Source: Puffinus mauretanicus (Eukaryota > Chordata > Aves > Procellariiformes > Procellariidae). Taken from it: a stretch of 64,000 nucleotides of DNA. Numbering within the stretch: the stretch's first letter is position 1; every line of letters starts with the position of its first letter. Positions 62,016 through 64,000 of the stretch are shown piece after piece. The DNA is taken from positions 1,860,001 to 1,924,000 of the forward strand of contig JAJKFH010001315.1 of assembly GCA_023333565.1 (NCBI GenBank), written 5' to 3'. The position numbers and the translations under genes were made by a program. The notes beneath the pieces were generated by a model. That model was not told the DNA's origin. It saw nothing but the letters and a program-made list of their open reading frames with translations, and did no database searches.

Positions 62016-63862
62016 CTCTTTGTTGCTATAGTATCAATGGGAAGGCACTGGGCTGTTACTACTGATGCCTATAACCCATGTTATTTTGACAAATAATATT
62101 TTAGGCAAATGCAAATTTATTTTATACGTTTTGGTTTCAATTCTATGTAATTTCCAGGTATGTTCATCCTGAGATGGGGATGCACAGCAGCAAAAGAAAG
62201 CATTGGAGAATAGTCTAGTTAGAAGAAGCTGGGAAAAAATGCCAATTTACTGATTATCATTCAGCCTAGAAATATTTAGGCATCATTTAGAAATAAATAA
62301 AAGTAAAATTGAAGTTAAAAATGTATTTATCTGGAAAGAAACAGAAAATATCAACCATTTTCTCTGAAATAGATGTTAAAAGTGACTGACTGATGTTCTT
62401 TTAAATACAGGCCGCCTTCAATTTGTATTGAAATGTATTTAAGTTGGAGGATATACATATGAGAAATCTAAGCGACAAAAATAAAATATACTTTCAATAG
62501 ATGCAAGAATATGTTATATTTATTATAAACCTTTGTTGTCCATGCTGGTGCACCATGAGAGCACAGATATGTGCATATGTGTACATACATGTGCGTTGCA
62601 AGCAGATTGGAGCTGGTCAACCAGTTTGTCCTGAAGACTGTTGTGAAAGGATCTAATATGTTTTGACTTTTTTACGCCATGTCTGAGTTATGACTCTACT
62701 TTAATTTACCATCAGGATTTGAACAAGGTGCCTAACTACTTCTAGGTACCATGATTTGCTATTACACTAATGACAGGAATTACTAAAAATCTTTGCCACC
62801 TTATTGACCATTTAAAGTGCTTAATATTTCTAAGTGAACTCATGCTTTGAGGAGGTTTGTCCAGAAAAACATTTCAAAAAGCAGTTCAAAAGAACAGTGT
62901 GGAAATTTGCAAGTCAAACTATGATTTATAATATTATTTTTACAAGAAGCAACCGCAAAAATAATCATGCTGCTGGAGCCAACAGCAGTATTTTGAAATG
63001 GTAGGATCTAATGTATGAGGTTATTGCATATGAATGGAGAGATATGTTATTGCAATGATATATTTTATTACTTGCTTCTGTTTTTATTAAGGATAATGAA
63101 AACCCTCTGTTTGGCCCTGTGAACAAAACTAATGTGACCTTTCATGTGACCCACCTGTTGTGCTTTCACAATCGATAATAGTTACCTCATGTTAGGGTGA
63201 TCTGGAAAATAAGTGTGCCAGCACCACAGAAAATAACATTTGTGTTTCTGTAGTTTGAATTTGTATTTGCCTCGGATCTGAAATTAAGGAAAATATAGGT
63301 TATCTAACAAAATGCGTAAAAGCCAAAATGTTATTGTAAGAGCATTGTCTGTATTACTAGCAGATACATTTTCAAAGGCATTCAGCTGCTGAATCATAGC
63401 TATAAATTTGCAGAATTGGCTTAAAATCTGTGATTTTTAATAGTATCAAAGATGGTAAGAAAGTCCAATTAGCTGTTTTGAAAGTTAGGAGAGTACACAA
63501 ATTAAAAAAGTCAGTATATATAGATGCAAGTTTTCCCACTTATTAATTTAAAAAATTACATTTTTTTTCTGCTTCATACATAGTATTTATTTATTTTGAG
63601 TGGAAAAATCTAAAAAGGCTGAATTATTTATAGACATTATTCTTCCAATTGTACTTAGGTCTTGATTCTGGAAACAAACATTTAACATGAATAGTGCAAT
63701 GTTGTTTTTCTAGGGGTGCCTGATAAATGTATTAGACTTGTATTGGGATGATTTACAGGTTATGGGCATAAGGATTTGCAGGATCAGGACCATAATTTCA
63801 AAGAGGTTTTCACATGTGGATTGAAGTACATATGCTACTGCTGAATTTGCTCGACAGACCAG

Positions 63863-63888
63863 AAGGGCTCTTTCCCTTTGGAGCCCTT
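63863..63888. repeat. Perfect 8-bp stem hairpin
   Basis: The arms AAGGGCTC and GAGCCCTT surround a 10-base pyrimidine-rich loop. Confidence 0.75.
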
Positions 63889-64000
63889 ATGGTTTATCTG
63901 GTCAGTGGCTTGCAAGCTAAGAAGGATTTACACATTGGATCAATGATCCATGAAATAAGGGGGATTTCCACAATGTCTGTCAGTGACAAGTTACAGTCTG

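Larger units (their letters stand above)
54621..64000. other. AT-rich sequence, no gene recognised
   Basis: No gene recognised to the end of the window. Perfect hairpins are at 55523-55549, 61988-62015 and 63863-63888. A pyrimidine tract is at 58976-59014. A weak trace of the same old 'cccattgaagtcaa' repeat family is at about 58850-58925. A lone GC-rich patch is at 61735-61795. Confidence 0.5.

Noticed and set aside
1..64000. tRNA, rRNA, known microRNA or CRISPR array
   Set aside because: Nothing with the required conserved words, cloverleaf or regularly spaced repeats was seen. The hairpins found are too short for microRNA precursors.

Overview
The window looks like bird nuclear DNA. Two signs support this. 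A 5'-truncated CR1 LINE at about 2425-3180 carries the typical avian CR1 3' end. The last 316 bases of an avian-type endogenous retroviral LTR open the window. The rest is mostly AT-rich single-copy sequence with few recent insertions, as is usual for birds. A few very old, decayed repeats of types shared by birds, crocodilians and turtles, plus MIR-like tRNA-SINE fragments, can be made out from memory of those families. No database comparison was possible, so the species is not named.

No protein-coding gene could be recognised. Every open frame is short. The longest ones (up to 254 codons) lie in CpG-rich DNA, where stop codons are rare on both strands, and none shows a known domain. The interpretation offered here is of non-coding DNA, UTR exons, introns and regulatory sequence. 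Coding exons of the gene that owns this locus probably lie outside the window, or are too short to recognise.

The centre (about 26.6-37.2 kb) is the striking part. It is a domain of about 10.5 kb with four dense CpG islands (26.74-27.91, 32.02-32.40, 34.83-35.19 and 36.52-37.06 kb) joined by moderately CpG-rich sequence. The left end of this domain has strong splice donors facing both ways: minus strand at 27442 and 27675, plus strand at 27994. A good plus-strand acceptor/donor pair frames 28609-28669. A TATA box at 29307 sits 310 bases before a perfect-consensus donor at 29625. A strong acceptor/donor pair frames 36455-36583 at the edge of the last island. Together these suggest a divergent promoter region with several alternative first or untranslated exons, as at vertebrate developmental regulator genes and their antisense lncRNAs. 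This is an inference from sequence signals, with no transcript evidence.

Layout: 1-316 LTR; 317-2424 nothing recognised; 2425-3180 CR1; 3.2-26.6 kb AT-rich intergenic or intronic DNA with two ancient repeats, a weak TATA candidate and one minus-strand candidate exon; 26.6-37.2 kb CpG-rich regulatory/promoter domain; 37.2-64 kb AT-rich DNA with several ancient repeats, an isolated candidate exon at 44352-44433, a 19-bp tandem duplication and several perfect hairpins. No tRNA, rRNA, known microRNA or CRISPR array was seen.
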